Source: Sclerurus mexicanus
Taxonomy: Eukaryota > Chordata > Aves > Passeriformes > Furnariidae
NCBI GenBank assembly: GCA_013396755.1
Contig: VWZF01003849.1
Location: 41,943-105,942 of the forward strand
Length of the DNA stretch: 64,000 nt
Direction of reading: 5' to 3'
The notes under the pieces were generated by a model. It had not been told where the DNA came from. It worked only from the letters and a program-made list of their open reading frames with translations, and did no database searches. The position numbers were made by a program, and so were the translations under genes. Numbering within the stretch: the stretch's first letter is position 1; each line of letters opens with the position of its first letter. This document shows, in pieces, positions 25,398-38,639 of this stretch.

Positions 25398-28300
25398 ACA
25401 TAATTATGCAGTTTGCCTTTGTTATCCAGTCTCCACAGACAAAAGCATTATCTCCAAGCCTCCAGGAAGGAATTCCAATGAGTATTAAAGCTATAACACC
25501 AGGGAAAAATGATTGCAGAATGCTGAGTGCATCACTTGCACATTTGCCAGTACACAAAGAAACTTCATTTGAACCTGAGTAACATTTTCTGTGTCTTGAA
25601 AGCAGTGCACATTGCCACCCACATGCTAGCATAGAGGAAGGACTGATGCAGACTGCATACTTTAAAAAAAAGTTCTTTTGCTGAAGAGTTATGTACAAGA
25701 CATTCTGAAGCAATTAGAATTATAATTCTACTTCTGAAACATTCTGTTTAATGACATAAAGGGACAAACAACTAAACCAATGTCACTTAACTATAAAACG
25801 TTTCACTGCCTTAAGAAGTCAGTCTACTCATAAGTAACTCCCAGACACCTAGTTCTCCATCCATGATCCCTTCCTCTGTGTTTCTGCACTTCAAAAAGCC
25901 AAAATGTCTCTGATTATTTATCTCAAAATGTTAAATTGAAGCACTTGGGAAATAGTATAAGATAAAAATCCATGCTCTTATCCTGAAATTAAAAAAAAAA
26001 TAAAAATTACCTCCCAAAACTTACCCCAGCAATGACTACTGGCATTACAACACGGACCACCAATTTTGGACTTTCTGTTGTTATACTAATTTCATTCAGG
26101 TGTTTTCAATTCTACAAGACCTACCTCTTTGTTCTCAGTTGCAAAAATATCACAACATTCTTGCTTAATGCCTGTTAACATCCACTTTGAACTGTGCTGT
26201 CAGTTTTTTTCCCACCAGACTTTCTGTTTTCCAAATTTAGATATACCAGTCTCAAAGACTGAGAACATATGTTCATGCAGAAATCAAGAGATGTAAAACA
26301 AGTAAAAAATAGTCTGTACACTTTCACTAGTCTGTTTTGGAGTTTTGTTTATTTTTCATCTAGAAGAAGGTCTATTTCAATGTTATAGGATTATTCAACA
26401 CAATTTGAAAAGGAAGCCCTTAACATCCTCTCTGTAATGTTGATAGTCAGAAGTCTTGCTCCCTTTATTGTGCAGTAGTTCACCTTAGTCAATGTATTTA
26501 TGACTTCTGTTGAACTGCAACTCAAATTTAAGTGTTCCCATTATATTGCAAAATTATTTGTATAGTAAATGGTAGAGGACTACGACTCTCAAAGGGATGT
26601 ACGTAGAGAAAGAAGTAGTCGTTGCTAAGAACATGTAATGTGCTCTTAAACCTATTTAAGCTAGAAAAATTGTCAGATCTTGAAAAACATAATTGGTAAA
26701 CTCATCTCACATGGTGCAAGTACAGAATCCTTAGGACAAAAAGAGAAGTATTTTACAATAAAATACCACCTTCTGTCCTTTACAGTACAGGTTTGTAGAG
26801 GAAAGCACAGTAGTATTCCAACTTTCCATTAATGCATAAGCCACTTGGCTGTTTAAAAGCTGAAATATTGAGTAGTATTTTAACAAGCAAAATATTCAAA
26901 TGTTTTCAAGTGTATTCAGGAAATAACTCATTATTTGATAAAAGACATTTTTTACACTGCTATAAAATAAAAGTTATCTGTATGTATGCAAATAAAAACA
27001 ATAAGGACTGCAGCACAAGGGAAGAGCCATTTAACCTGTGAATTGCAAGGTTATTTTTGTAGCTGTATCCTGTCTAACCAGTGTAGCACATGATTTATGG
27101 TCTCCAGCAGAGCTTCATCATCATTGTTCTCACCTTTATTTCCATCATAGTTAATTAAAGGGAAGGTCATTGTCACCTTATATTTTAAACCTTCTTAACA
27201 TAATATATCACCCAAGGTACACTTTAATAAGGGGACTTGTGAAGGAATGCTGTTATAGGAAAAAAAAAATTAGAGCATAATCCATCCTGTTAACAATTAC
27301 AACTTAGATTTACACATAATGAAAGTTAATAAGCAGACAGAATGAAGGCTACAACTTGATACTCATTCAAATCTTGATTAATTGGCTGTGTGATCTTATG
27401 GAATAAACAGTAGTGTGCTTTTCTTGACTTCAGGCACATGCATGAAGAGTTTCTAGAGCAAAGATCTTCCCTTGAAATAATTTTAGTATACAAAACACTG
27501 TGCCAGTGGGAAAGAAAAAAAAAAAGAGAAAAAAGAGCAAAGCACATATTTTAAATATTACCAAAGAAAACTCTTTTGATGTTAGATGTATAAAATAAAC
27601 CACCTTTAAGATGAAGATTGGTTCAGAGAGATTACAAAATATTCAGACAATGAAGACAATGGGTCTTAATACAATTTCAGTAGGTGTTAGCATTTTTAAA
27701 CCCCCTGAGGGAAAAATTATAATTATAATTATAATTATAAAATTATAATTACCTATTAAAGAAAACCAACTCTCTAAAACACACATAGATCTAGAAGGAA
27801 GATAATTTGAATATATATTTAAATATTTACTCCAGAAGAGCTCAAAAAGTCTTCAATTCTTAATCTATGTTAAACATTTTTTTAACTAGTATGCCATTTA
27901 TATAATAATCCAAAATACAGAGCTAAACATACGTGGAAAATGGAGTTCCACAGCACTACTGTACTGGTTATCCACCAACAATCACAGAAAAATTGAATTC
28001 TGACCACTTCATGGCTTCCGAAACTTATATCCATTCTAGAAGACAAAGCTCATTTTTATGACAGTATAAGTGGTTCTGTATTATAAGCCCTAGAAGAGGC
28101 AATGTACAAAAGTATGGCCCTTGTAATCTGCATGAATTGTGCCTCCTATCCCCATACTGCAAACACAGCAGCCTTCAGCTTATCTATATGGACACAACTT
28201 GTCTAGCTGGAGGCAAGTTTTCACCTCAGCCAACTGGCCTGTTCAGGTAAGTTGTGGACCACAGAACCAATCCACCTGCTGACAGCTAAAAAATTGAATC

Positions 28301-29668
28301 CAGGAATGAAATTATTGTTCATCAGCTCATCTGGAATTGCTAAATTTGTCTTCCTTACAATACACAGAAACAGCGGGGAAAACAACTTGTCTATATGGAA
28401 TCAAAACCATACCAATTCAGAAACTCCTCATCCTGGCTGCAGTGCTTCCAGTGCTGCTTCCAATGATGGAGTATGTATCTCTGACATGCCAATACACTTT
28501 TAGATGGTGGTTATAAGATTTGAATAGTGCCTCAGTGAGTTGAAAAAAAATTGATGAAAATGAATTTTTTATCAATCACTTCTAATGACTTCGCTGAAGA
28601 CATCAGGAGAAGAACAGCTATTAAACTGCCACGATTACAACTTGCTTTTGACATCAGCAACACCTTTGAAAGTATACCTCTCCAGACCACAAAAACAGGA
28701 TACTAACACTCTCTGAAGACAATGCAAGTATGTTATCTCTCTGTTTGTCTTGTCTTCTGGCAGCATTAATGAAAGCCCTGGAGGTCTGACATTCAGATTT
28801 ATGAGAAATTCCATGGAAAAGTCACAGGTCAGGGGAAGACAGCATGAAGAAAGGTTGCCATACACCCAGCACCATGTTGAGAAAATTGTGTCCATTCAAG
28901 AAAAACATATTAGCATACTTATGCAACAACAAACTCATTCATGCACATGCAGTATGTTGCTGTGTAATTCTGTGGGAAGGTAGATTAAATAGCTATACAT
29001 TGTATTCAGTCACCACAGAAGTAGCCCTCTCTTAATTCTTCATTCTTAATGAAGTGATGTAAAACTCCTCTGAAACACCAATTAACCTTGGCTAATAGCA
29101 TAAATAATTTACTTCAACAATGCTGATTGTTACAACACATCCTGTGTTTATATCCAACCAGCATTTCAGGAACTCTGGACTCAGTATTCTCCTACAGAGC
29201 AGCCAAAAAGTAAAGCAGGGAAGTGAGCAAGGATGAATTCAAGTCTTCTGATTCCTCATAGCCAGCTGTCTGGCTTAGTCTTCTGTGAAGTTCTTGGTCA
29301 TATTTACTAGAGTGGTTCATTTTGCTTCAGAACAGAAGTATGTCACAAAGTCTAAAACTGACGTTAGTACTTTAAAGATTCAACTGGAGAAAGGCAGTAA
29401 AGGAGACCTCTCACCATACACATTCATAAAAAGAAGAACCCCTTGAACAGTTGAAAACCTAAAAAAACAACCAGATGTTTTAGTTCATGTCCCAAATCTT
29501 CCAATAGTATTCAGTTCTCTTCTGTTATTGTACAAAATAAGATATTCAGCTATTCTCTGTATAATTGGTGTATTGTTTTAACTCCTCTCGAGATGTGAGG
29601 AAGCCTCTTAAATGTTGAGGCCTTAGCATTTCTCTCCTGCTTTTACCAGTCTCTAATGTTTAGATGAA
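25398..29668. other. Gene-free AT-rich DNA
   Basis: No gene recognised. It contains the AATTAT array listed separately and a purine run near 27511-27537. All open frames are under 90 codons and carry no known domain. Confidence 0.55.
27714..27751. repeat. Self-complementary AATTAT tandem repeat
   Basis: About six imperfect AATTAT/ATAATT units. Because the unit is nearly its own reverse complement, the whole array can fold back on itself. Confidence 0.85.
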
Positions 29669-29669
29669 T

Positions 29670-29730
29670 GAAACAAAAAACCCCAACCAACCAAAAAAAC
29701 CCCAACAAAACAAACAAACAAACCCCAACT
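29670..29730. repeat. C/A-only low-complexity tract (CAAA and AACCCC units)
   Basis: The plus strand consists almost only of A and C over about 60 bases, with CCAACCAACC, CAAACAAACAAAC and CCCC-A7 motifs. It is the strand-opposite counterpart of the G/T tract at 60256-60441. Confidence 0.85.
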
Positions 29731-30725
29731 CACTACTTTGATGCCAAAATCCCATTGAAAAAAATCTGTTTTCTATTGCACATTTGGCAAGTCTTCTGGC
29801 CTCCCATTAAGAAAGACACGTGCAACTCACTGTGCCAGCTCTGACTGATATACAAAGATAAACCTGGCCCCTGCTTTAGAAGCTCCTGTTGACTAACATG
29901 TTGTATAGAACTTACAACTTCTTACCAAATCTCAACTACCTGACTAATTACTACCTGCATGAAGCTTCTCAGCTCTTCATCCACACATCAAAGATCCATA
30001 ATTAATACAACCTGCACAGTTCCTACATGGCTGTGCATCCCTCCCTGAGCAATGTATTCACTCTTAAAGTCCAATAACCAATCAATCCTAACACTGATTA
30101 TCTAGTAACAGCTCCAGTCTGTCTTCACAATGACCCTTATATGGTCTCTCAACATGAGATATGTAAATGAAAGTCTGAAAAGAGAGCCATTGGGATCCCC
30201 CTCATACTGTCCTCTACTCAAATGAGCAATCCCCTTAGTAGTATCACGTCTCTTCTGACACGTGGCAATAATCTCATCTGCATTAAGAGACTCCTTAGAA
30301 AGGAACAAGCAATCCAGAGTGTAAAAATGCAGTGACCTGAGACTTCAGAGGCAGGTGTGGGACAGAAAATAGGAGGTTTTCTTAATACCTCTTCCAAATT
30401 TCAGGATACCATCCAAGCCTCCTTTTGCTCCTCCAGAAATTAGACAATGATGAAATAGTAGGTACCTCAAGGAAGAACTTCTGTTCAGGTGGTCATCAGC
30501 AGCAAGTATGGGATGAAATACAAACTGTAAGAGAAAGTAAGTCCTAATGTGCCCTAATTTATAGTGGAGGAAACCATGAGCTTTTTGGCCTGAGGGACTT
30601 GGAGTCTTTACTTGACACTAGTATTTAAAGTGACAGATGATTACCCAGAGATAAAAATAATGTGACATTAAAATATTCCCCAAGACATATAGCATTTGAA
30701 GCTCAAGAAACTTACTCCGAAATAA
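29731..30725. other. Gene-free DNA
   Basis: Unremarkable unique sequence. The frame at 30102-30308 (minus) has no recognisable feature. Confidence 0.5.
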
Positions 30726-30842
30726 TAAGAAGAAAGAAGAAAGAAGAAAGAAGAAAGAAGAAAGAAGAAAGAAGAAAGAAGAAAGAAGAAAGAAGAAAGA
30801 AGGAAGAAGGAAGAAGAAAGAAGAAAGAAGGAAGAAGGAGGN
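30726..30842. repeat. AAGAAAG polypurine microsatellite ending in an N
   Basis: The plus strand is exclusively A and G for about 115 bases, built from AAGAAAG units with GGAAGAA variants towards the right end, then one unresolved base at 30842. Mirror-symmetric polypurine tracts of this kind can form triplex DNA. The translated lysine/arginine-rich frame across it is an artefact. Confidence 0.9.
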
Positions 30843-30911
30843 TTATTTTAAAGGGCAATCACTGACTTGGATAACTTAAAAATTATTTACAATTGCCTTT
30901 TTGTCAAAGCG

Positions 30912-30942
30912 GGAGGAGGAGGAGGAGGAGGAGGAGGAGGAG
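30912..30942. repeat. GGA trinucleotide microsatellite
   Basis: About ten GGA units, again purine-only on the plus strand, 70 bases after the AAGAAAG tract. Confidence 0.9.
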
Positions 30943-33900
30943 CTTGGGAGGCACAGTGAGTGAACTTTACTTACTGACATGCCTACCTACCCCTAATATG
31001 AAAGATGTCATGATCAGTACTGTATCAGTAGCTGTATATCAATCTACAGAAACTAAATCTAGTATTATAAATATCAATACATTCTCAATTAATATCCAGG
31101 AAAAGCACACACACAACTCACTGATGACCTTCATCAGGTTTTGCACCATTGAAAATCAGGATGGTTTTCTTTCCCTGCACCCTCATTGCCAAATCACACC
31201 TTTTTCTATCTCCTCCCAAGACTTAAGAAATTCACGCTGCTCAAAAAGACAGACAGAAAGTTCTTCAACACAGATAAAATATCTCCTGTCAAAAAGCCCC
31301 TACATTTTCTATATTTTTATGGTTTAAAATATGACAACAATGCCACCTACTAATATTCTGAGGCTGTATTTACATGACTCTTTAATTCATTCTGATTGTT
31401 AGGTTACAGAAATCTAGCTGGTCTCACAGGTGCCTGCCAGTTCAGCATGTCCCTCTCCAATGTGACTGATTTGCTGCAAACAAAAAGTTAAAAATTGTGA
31501 AACAAGTTCAATTCTCAGCATTACACAATAGAGTTAGGGAATAGCTAGCAATAAAAAATATATACATTTCAAGCACTGTTTACTATTTATATCTTTATAA
31601 ATCATGTATAGCATCCTGCTGTATTCATATTTTTACAGAATAAATTACGTAGGTGACAAGTTGTGACAGTCACACAAAATCTGATTTTATGACATTTTTC
31701 CACTTGCTGTCTTTGGTATTAAAAAAATCAGGTTAATGTAATTCTGCTTCATATTTATAGTTCCTATAGAATGATATGGAAAAATTTCAGAGCAGGTTAG
31801 TCACATTGATATGCATTTGTTTTCCTACATAGGTGAGACTGCTTACATATAAAACCAGTAAATTTAGTGTAATCCATATCTCAGCAAGCCAACACCATTT
31901 ATACTAATTCATTTAAAAATCCTGTATACTAAGAAAAGGCTGTAAATATTCTATTTGGGATTTCTAAATTCACCTGCCTCTTTCAAAACTATTCCTGTTT
32001 CTTTAGTGACTCTAAAGAGAAAACACACTGAAAATATAATGGCCTACTTCTACTCCCCTCAAAGCAATCAGCATTGAGATTGCTTTAGTGAGAGTAGGAC
32101 TACATAAACCCTTTCTAAGTGAATGTAATTTTACAAATCAAGGCTAATCAGTTATCACTTTCCTCTGACTTCCCCTACAAAATCCACCCCCACTCCCCCC
32201 AAAAGAAGGGGAACACCAAAAAACATCAGTTTCCTCATATACTAGAAAGCATACAATATTGCTTACACTGCCAACACCTCTTGTAAAACACATAATAGCA
32301 AATACAGACACACACTAAAGAAACAACTGACCTTTATTACTTACATTATGGCAAGAATGACACCCTGTAGATTCTTCAAATTATGGCAGGAAATTACACA
32401 GAAAGTGATGATGTAGTTGTCCGGCAAACCTAAACAGCTTTCTTGTTCTCAGCACAAAATTGGAAAGAAAACTATTTCAGGGTCTATCAGAGTTAGCAAA
32501 ACAAAAGTCAGAACTCCTAAAAAAAAATCCCACTAGATTTGTTTTTCATACTGCACTTGTTTAGCACAGATGGTGATTGACCAAAATTTCACTTATTACA
32601 CAATGTCTCCAGACATCTTAAGAAGGGAAAATGCAATCACTTTGTTTCTACAATTGTTTTGCTTGTTTGCTTTCAATTGTTTTTATTAATTTTTATTTGG
32701 CTGTTTTGAGGCTTGCTTTCTTCTAGATTAGTTTTAGGAGGATTTATGAATATTGCGGGGGGGGGGTGTTGTTTGTTTGCTTTTCCAGTTTGCTTTTAAT
32801 ATTGCCATTCCATAATACATACTACCCTGCATAATGCATGATACTCCCTGTCTGGAATGCAATTCCTGTTCCTTTTGCCCTGTGAGAAGAAACAAGGGTT
32901 CAGAATTCTGTGCCAACAGGAGTTTAGGACTGATTGTTCCAAACAGGGTAGAGAGAGGAACTCAGGAGATAGACCTCCAAAGGATCTGTAGCAGGAGGCA
33001 AAAAAAACCCAAATAAACCCCTTCCACTAGCAGGATGTTATAGAATAATTTCAGATTTAAAATATTGGTCAGATGACATGTTAACAACAGGGTTGTTTTA
33101 ATTTAGCCCACTAAATATAGTACACCTTTTTTGCAGGTATATTTTTGAGGTTCTTGGACAATTTTCTTTTTTTCCAGTGTATGTAACTCCTAAAATATAA
33201 CTTAGTTTTTTGATAGACCTGGAATACTGCCCAACACTGCAGTAGCATTTTTATCTTTATACCAATATTGTTTAAACTCACCTGTGTACATCTTTTCCAT
33301 TTCAATTTTGTCATAAATCCATCAGGATGTTTTTCAGGCCAATGCAATATTTCTTAAATAGATGTATGAAGGCAAAACTCATTGCTTAAACAAGACCACT
33401 AACATTTTGCAAAACAAAATTTTTATTTTGTTAAAAAAATTGCAATCTGTTTTTTGCATTTCTCATTTTCTTCTGCCAAAGAGCACTCTAATGGCATGCT
33501 CTAAGGAAGCTTGCAAAGGCACAGACAAACATGTAAAAACTACTGCAATGACGGGAGGCCAAAAGATAAGATCTCTTTTAGAAATCTATGCTGCTTTACT
33601 GTAGGTTTTTAAATATGCCTTTGCAAAAAAACTTTTTTAATCTTTCAACAGATTACTTCGCTCCTTTCATTCCAGCCAATGATACTTCAGCCCTCCCAGC
33701 ATGTTTTTCAGAGAATATGCCAGAACATATCTTACTGCACACATCACTTGGTCACAGTGCTTATTAGAAGGCAGTCCCAATTGAGTAAGTAAGTACCTGA
33801 GAAGAAATGCATTAAGCAAATGCAAACAAAACTAGTAATGACTAGGCAACATGTTAATCTGAAAAAGCTACTATCAATATCTCATGTTAATTCTGTCTCA

Positions 33901-34295
33901 GAAGAGTGCCTACTTGTATGACTACCATATGCTTTTATCCTTTAAAAACGTTGACTCTCTAGTGCCTATTAGAAGGATTTCTCCCAGACATTGTGATCAT
34001 GTTTCAAACCACTTATACTCTTGGACAGCCAAGGGACTGCATTTGTTCTATCAGAAACGTAATGCTGAATACTCAATACTTCAATGTGTCAAATTTATAT
34101 ACGAGCATGAATTAAAAAGCACCAGGCAGTGAACTAGCAAAACTTCATGAAAAACATTCAGTACTACTCCGATCTAATACATGTATCTCTGTCAAGTTGC
34201 CATCTTTCATTGGTTCAACAGAACATCACGTGTCACAAAATCCAAAACTACTGCATTGGCTCTATAAATATTTTACTTTCATGATCTTTAAATAA
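30943..34295. other. Gene-free AT-rich DNA
   Basis: No gene or clear mobile element. A run of about 12 G residues interrupts the sequence at about 32756-32767. Frames at 30893-31327 (plus, starting in the GGA repeat) and shorter ones are not recognisable. Confidence 0.55.
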
Positions 34296-35077
34296 GTTGT
34301 GGAGGTTTGGGTTGGCTCCCTGCCAAACCCAACGGCTGGCCACACAGATTCCCCACCCCACCCCCCTTTCCCAAGAGAAAAGGGAAAAAAAACAAAAGAG
34401 AATTGTAGTAAATATATATATATTCACATATATTACAATTATATACAATCAAACACTATGAATCTACAGAATAAGAACCCCAAACAACTCCGAAAGGGAA
34501 ATGGGACAAAAACGGGTAAAACCAACAACAGATACACACTCGTAAACTCAGGAAAAAGCTCAATAAGTAACTAATACAAAAATTTCTCATCAAAACTCAA
34601 AACTCCCCTTAAGAGAAAGCAGGTCCTTTCCCTCTGCGCAGCTGGGACAACAGTTTCTCAGATAGGCCTCAGCTCATATAGGTAAGAGCTAAGCCAACAC
34701 AGAGACCTGATGTCCTCCAAGCACACGAAAGGAAGAGAGAGAGGAAACCGTCCTCCCTATCTTATATACCCCCGATTACATGAAGGAATGGTGTGGAATA
34801 CTTCCTTAGTTATGACCCTGTTACCAAGGAAGGCCCAGACCAAAACCAAGAAAACTAAACCACCACATAAGTCTTAAGTAAAAATTAGAAATTTATATTT
34901 CAATTGTCTCAGCTTAGAAAATGGAATATGAAAGATGGAGGTTTTTTTGTTTTTTGGTTTTTTTGCTTTTTGGGTTTTTGTTGTTGTTGTTGTTGTTTAA
35001 TTTGAAATCTATGAGGAATCTATTTTCTATTGCCAGGAGGAACATAAGACAAAAGAAAACAATAAAACCTCCACAAC
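34296..35077. mobile_element. Solo LTR of an avian endogenous retrovirus
   Basis: The ends form a 13-bp perfect inverted repeat, GTTGTGGAGGTTT (34296-34308) and AAACCTCCACAAC (35065-35077), enclosing the TG...CA ends typical of retroviral LTRs. A direct AATAA lies immediately outside each end (34291-34295 and 35078-35082), consistent with a 5-bp target-site duplication. Internal text (GGCTCCCTGCCAAACCC near 34313; GGAATGGTGTGGAATACTTCC near 34785) resembles bird ERV LTRs, probably ERVL-like. A TATATA occurs at 34763-34768 and AATAAA at 35061-35066. A T-rich segment with GTT repeats (34940-34998) is included. No internal viral genes flank it, so it is the recombination remnant of a provirus. 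Orientation is uncertain. Confidence 0.75.
34941..34998. repeat. T-rich / GTT tract within the LTR
   Basis: Runs of T separated by G or GG, followed by about six GTT units. It is part of the LTR listed above. Confidence 0.8.
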
Positions 35078-35082
35078 AATAA

Positions 35083-35519
35083 CTGTCATACTTTGAGATG
35101 CATAACCTATCCTAAGCATTATTCAAGTATATAGATACTCTCCCCACATTCTTGCTGTGTTGCAAAAACCTCATGCACAGTGTTTCCTATAGTTCCTCTT
35201 TCATGGAGGACTACACAGCTTCATACCCCAGACCCAGTCCACACACAAAAGGGAAGACTCACACAAAGTTTTCTTCTTCTCTTTACTGTGCAACTGCATC
35301 ACTTATGTCCCCTTTCATGGTGGTTGGAGACACTCACCTTCCAGGCCTAGGGTGCACCTTCTGGCAGAAAGGAATACACATGGCAGAAGGAGCCTCTCCC
35401 CAACTACACAGAGAGGGCAGGAAATCCAGGCAGTCAGCAAGAGTTTTGTTTGCCAGGCCAGGATTTCACACAGCATGTCCATAGTTGAATGACAGACATA
35501 ACTTGAAAAGTGCTACACT
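35083..35519. other. Gene-free DNA
   Basis: Unique sequence to the right of the LTR. An open frame at 35152-35484 (plus, 110 codons) has no recognised domain; composition here is slightly richer in C than the surroundings. Confidence 0.45.
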
Positions 35520-35830
35520 CTTAAGATAGATGTCACGGCTGACAGTTATGGTATGGAGCTGTCAGCTGGGAGTGAACATACATTCACTGCCTAAATATTC
35601 TTCTCCACCCCAGGACTGGTGCCGACCAACTTTCAAATAACTGCAGGGCAAGATTTGGTGCTAAGGAACAATTCATGAAAACTCGTATCTTCAGATAATT
35701 CATTCCTTTCCACAGATCACCTCTGCAAGTTTTGTGAGCTCTAGGCTAAAATTACAAGTTTCGAGCATGCTTTGTTAAGCTCGTGCTGATCAAGGGAACT
35801 GACAACATAATTGTTTTATCAAGATGAGTA
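35520..35830. promoter_or_regulatory. Candidate conserved noncoding element with paired TGACAG motifs
   Basis: A non-repetitive stretch with scattered CpG. An 8-bp inverted repeat GCTGACAG (35538-35545) and CTGTCAGC (35559-35566) with a 13-base spacer presents two facing TGACAG words, the core bound by TALE homeodomain proteins such as MEIS and TGIF. The motif pair is directly visible; regulatory activity is inferred. Confidence 0.3.
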
Positions 35831-38639
35831 TCTATTTGATGTTCTTTTAAGATTCTGACCAGCTGGACTGGTAAGCAGAAATTTATGAGGTTTTAGAACA
35901 GATGCAACCAGGTTTAGAGCTATGGGGATCCTTTTCTTCTTTCAGATGTACATGTACTCATGTACAAGAGTTTCCTATTCAGTTTCAGCTCTCTCTCTTC
36001 TTCCCCCACCTACATATTTCTTGATCTGATAATGTCATGGACATTTTAATTAATCCACAAAATGCCTAAAATAATTTACTGTATGCAGCAGTGAGGGAAT
36101 CAGAAACATTAATAGTACCTTAAAATACTTTTAGGCCTATTATATATTGTTTAGACTATAGTTATCCCCTAAAGGTGCTAGAAAGCTGCCTAATCTTAAT
36201 ATCTACCATAATGCAGAATGCATGGAAGGAAAGCAATGATTTATGTTCCTATGATTAAAGACAGACTATTCAAACAGGTATTGGGTAAAGTATATTTCAC
36301 TGTATGGCAATACTATGAAGTCCAGAAGAGCAATCTATGATGCACAGAAAAGTGTGCACCTCAATGCTATACTTTTAATAAAGATATCTGAATAATTTTC
36401 TCTATGTAATGATTGCAGTCAGTGCAGATGCAGAGGAAGTTGAACTCACATTGTCATTAATTTTTTATATATGAATTTAAAATACTTTACCAAGCAAATC
36501 CCTTGGAGGAACATTTAAAATAATTGCATTCTTTCATTAGTTAGTAGCAATTCAGAATGATCGTTCTCTAGTACAGGCTCTGAAAGAACTTTTATGAAGT
36601 TAGGATGAAAGCTTTAAACCCATCACATGTACAACATTCACTGAAGTTTAATGCGATTAAAGCAAATTATTTAAAGTTAAATAAATAATCCAGTATTATA
36701 TATATTTCTCTTCTGCACAATTCTCTTGCAGAGAAACAGAAGAAAGATGATCACAGTTGGAAGATCTGTAGGATAGGTTTGATGACTGAGCTTTGATTAT
36801 GTCTTGTCTGTTTGAGATATAAAGGATTAGTCCTTTACCAACTAGTTTATCATATGGCAATCAGGAGGGGATGAGGACATAAAGAAATCACTCAGTGATT
36901 CAGAAACTCTGTACAAAACTCTAGTTTATCAAGCTAGACTTCCAGTTAACTAAATGTGTAATGATACTAAATAGTAATAATACTGGTAATATTAAATAAT
37001 AACAAAAAATATTTAGAATCACTATTTACTCATTTAAACAAATTCACTTTAAGTATATTCATTCAAATATTGACAATTTAATTCTTACACTCTTGCATTT
37101 CTTCCCCAAGATTTTTTCCAAAAATAATAGTTAACTGACTCTGGACACTGTTGAAGTATTGGACTCACCGAAGCCCTGTGTGACTGAGCACTGCTGAAGT
37201 ATATTGACGTATTTTATATTTGGTGGGATAAATTTTATGCTGCTTAAATCTAGAAGTCTTTCTAGAGCTTTTAACACTAGAAATGCATCAGTTAGTTCAA
37301 CTGTTACTAAATTCTGAGCAGCAATAATCTGAGGAATAGTAATTTGGAAGAAAAGTAGGATTTTTCTAGGTCTGAGGGCAAATGCTCTCCCAATGTGGGA
37401 AACAATGATTAGCAAAGAAGCAGGGATAGACTTAGGTGAAGCAATTCCAATCACAAAGTAATCACCAAGTTCTATTTCCAAAAAAGACAAAGGAGACTAA
37501 AGAGACTTGTTCAGCTTTGTTTTATCTAAATTTTCTTGTCAGTTGTTTTTGTTTTTTTCTTCTTCTTTTTAAAGAGCAATAACAATTAATTTATCTCTTT
37601 ATCTCTGTTGCAGGGGTTTTTTACCTCAATTAAACTACCACTTGCCTTCTCTTTGACATTTTTCTCACCCAAGATTCTTCCACTTCAAGTGCCTCAGTCT
37701 TACAGAGATGCTTCCTCGCACTACTGCTGAATCTTTCCAGGTGACAAAAGAGGATTTTACAGCCCAAAAACCCCACGTTACGAGAACCAGAATTCTATAA
37801 TCCCGGAACACCTATGAATAAGAGATCTTCATCTGTGGGCTGAAGAGTAAAGACAACTGTAATGTAAAAATTTACAATATGAATAATTACTCCCTCATCT
37901 CCTACCAACAATAGATTTTACTCTGATTTTGAAAAAAAGGCAAATTAATAATAAAATTCTGTAGTTATTTGTGGAGGTTTCAATTTCAAACATCTTTCTT
38001 TTTTAATATTTTATTAAATAAAATGTCAAGTCATTATATTATCTGAAAAAAGAATTAAAAAAATAACATGAGTTGAACTCTGACTAATTTTCAAACACAC
38101 TGTTACAGTGAATTTCGTAGTCATGCATGGTGTTTAAGACAGGCAGAATATGGTCCATTGTAAATGTCTCCTGTTCTCTCATGGTAGCTTAATTCCAACA
38201 AAAGAAAAAATTGTTGCATGCATCTATATTCAAACACAAGACGAAATGCATTTCTGGACATTCAGCTTTGTTCTTTGACTGCTGTGACAACCTCTTATTT
38301 ATTTTCAGTGTGTAAACCTTTATGCATGTAAGGAATATATTGATTAATTGTTCTGAGAGGTCAAATCTGATTTCAGAATTAGCCTGAATCAAATATTTTC
38401 ATTTGACATATTATTTACATTTTCATCAATAGACCTTTTAGCAGGAAACCTAAGTATAGAGATCTTACTGACACACACTGTTTTCTCTCCTGCTCTAGTA
38501 TAAAGCAAAGCAAAACAAACAAACAAACAAAGATTAGATGGCAATACAAAAAAGGCAGGATTTCTATAAGACCCCATCTTACAGCTATAAATGGAAAAAC
38601 ATATGAACGTCTTCAGTAGAGCTGAAGTTTAATATTACT
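35831..38639. other. Gene-free AT-rich DNA
   Basis: No gene recognised. An open frame at 37131-37490 (minus, 119 codons) is hydrophobic in places but matches nothing I know. A short CAAA run sits at about 38511-38530. Confidence 0.5.

Noticed and set aside
24995..25400. Target-site duplication around the 25-kb LTR-like block
   Set aside because: The flanks share at most three bases (CCA) at the expected positions, which is not enough.
25207..25713. 168-codon minus-strand frame, the longest in the window
   Set aside because: It runs across the GC-rich LTR-like block, is open on both strands there, and has no viral or cellular domain. Stop-poor composition explains it.
30662..31327. Lys/Arg/Glu-rich frames over the GA repeats
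   Set aside because: Translations of AAGAAAG and GGA microsatellites, one of them crossing an unresolved base.
37131..37490. 119-codon minus-strand frame with hydrophobic stretches
   Set aside because: No family resemblance; hydrophobicity follows from the base composition. Not supported as a gene.
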